This document shows, in pieces, positions 6,262-6,533 of a stretch of 6,533 bases of DNA. The stretch's first letter is position 1. Each line of letters opens with the position of its first letter. This stretch comes from a bacterium. GTDB lineage: Bacteria > Bacillota_I > Bacilli_A > RF39 > UBA660. The notes below the pieces were generated by a model. It was not told where the DNA came from and made no database searches. It saw only the letters and a list, made by a program, of their open reading frames with translations. The stretch is taken from positions 1 to 6,533 of the forward strand of contig JAHZGA010000036.1 of NCBI GenBank assembly GCA_019421005.1. Reading direction: 5' to 3'. A program made the translations under genes and the position numbers.

Positions 6262-6533
6262 TTAAACATCCTCCTAAACACTTCATCAACACTAGCGTTT
6301 TCATTTTTTCTTAATTCATCAGTTTTAGCAGTTAAAACTATTTTTCCTTTATCTATAAATATAACTTCATCTAAAATTCTTTCAATATCAGCTATTAAAT
6401 GAGTTGATATTATTACACTTGCACCATCTTTAAAATTAGATAAAATTGTATCTAAAATATAATCTCTGGTAGCTGGATCTACTGCCCGATGTAATAAATC
6501 ATCTATATATATTTTTAAATGGTAAAGTTCCAT
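6255..6533 (-). CDS. ABC transporter ATPase, C-terminal part, cut by the window edge
   Basis: The visible 92 residues are the C-terminal end of an ABC nucleotide-binding domain: the D-loop AVDPATRDYIL, the H-loop VIISTHLIADIERIL with its switch His, and a typical tail (IDKGKIVL ... ASVDEVFRRMFKC). Walker A, the Q-loop and the LSGG signature are not visible and should lie to the right. The ATG at the last three bases is probably an internal Met, because the frame is open to the edge and a real ATPase is over 200 residues. The Walker B region is abnormal: KIYIDDLLHRAVDP stands where KIYxxDEPxxGVDP is expected, so the catalytic Glu and the DEP motif are missing. This may be a pair of compensating frameshifts, sequence error near an assembly end, or a decayed copy. 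The gene overlaps the permease gene by 7 bases. Confidence 0.75.
   Translation of the reverse strand: MELYHLKIYIDDLLHRAVDPATRDYILDTILSNFKDGASVIISTHLIADIERILDEVIFIDKGKIVLTAKTDELRKNENASVDEVFRRMFKC

Noticed and set aside
6531..6533. ATG at the right edge as a true gene start
   Set aside because: A 92-residue protein with only the D-loop and H-loop of an ABC ATPase cannot be a complete ATPase. The frame is open to the edge, so the gene most likely continues beyond it.
1..6533. CRISPR arrays, tRNA or rRNA genes, insertion sequences, toxin-antitoxin or phage genes
   Set aside because: I found no spaced direct repeats, cloverleaf-like sequence, transposase motifs or terminal inverted repeats. The hairpins seen are explained as terminators or T-box parts, and plus-strand frames are short shadows of the minus-strand genes.

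Overview
The window is about 27% G+C by eye, and every supported gene lies on the minus strand. Gene content and order (sepF, divIVA, ileS with a T-box leader, an M18 aminopeptidase, and an ABC-2 type permease with its ATPase) point to a low-GC Gram-positive (Firmicutes/Bacillota), either Bacilli- or Clostridia-like. Trp codons that I checked are TGG, and no TGA is read through inside the genes, so the standard bacterial code fits. I cannot name a genus.

In transcription order (right to left) there are three units. (1) At the right edge is the 3' part of an ABC transporter ATPase gene (6255-6533). It overlaps a six-helix ABC-2 type permease gene (5476-6261) by 7 bases, and a strong AT-rich hairpin terminator (5421-5460) follows. 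(2) An M18 metallo-aminopeptidase (3999-5369) has its own extended -10 promoter upstream and a hairpin terminator downstream (3947-3980). (3) A division and translation cluster runs sepF (3482-3895), divIVA (3005-3454), then a T-box riboswitch (about 2790-3004), then ileS (31-2745). A hairpin at the extreme left edge (1-26) probably ends ileS transcription.

SepF and DivIVA are membrane-associated division and pole proteins whose genes sit next to ileS in many Firmicutes. Here ylmG and ylmH, which usually lie between sepF and divIVA, are absent. The T-box separates ileS from the division genes: ileS should be transcribed only when tRNA-Ile is uncharged. The T-box sequence, the UGGU acceptor-end binding bulge and a probable ATC specifier codon all agree with an isoleucine sensor.

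Most of the window is ordinary housekeeping DNA, and I found no sign of a new defence, mobile or biosynthetic system. The points most worth a second look are four: the damaged-looking Walker B region of the ABC ATPase at the right edge, the unusually short DivIVA N-terminus, a T-box that abuts the divIVA stop codon with a possible promoter inside the divIVA tail, and the weak U-tract of the T-box terminator.
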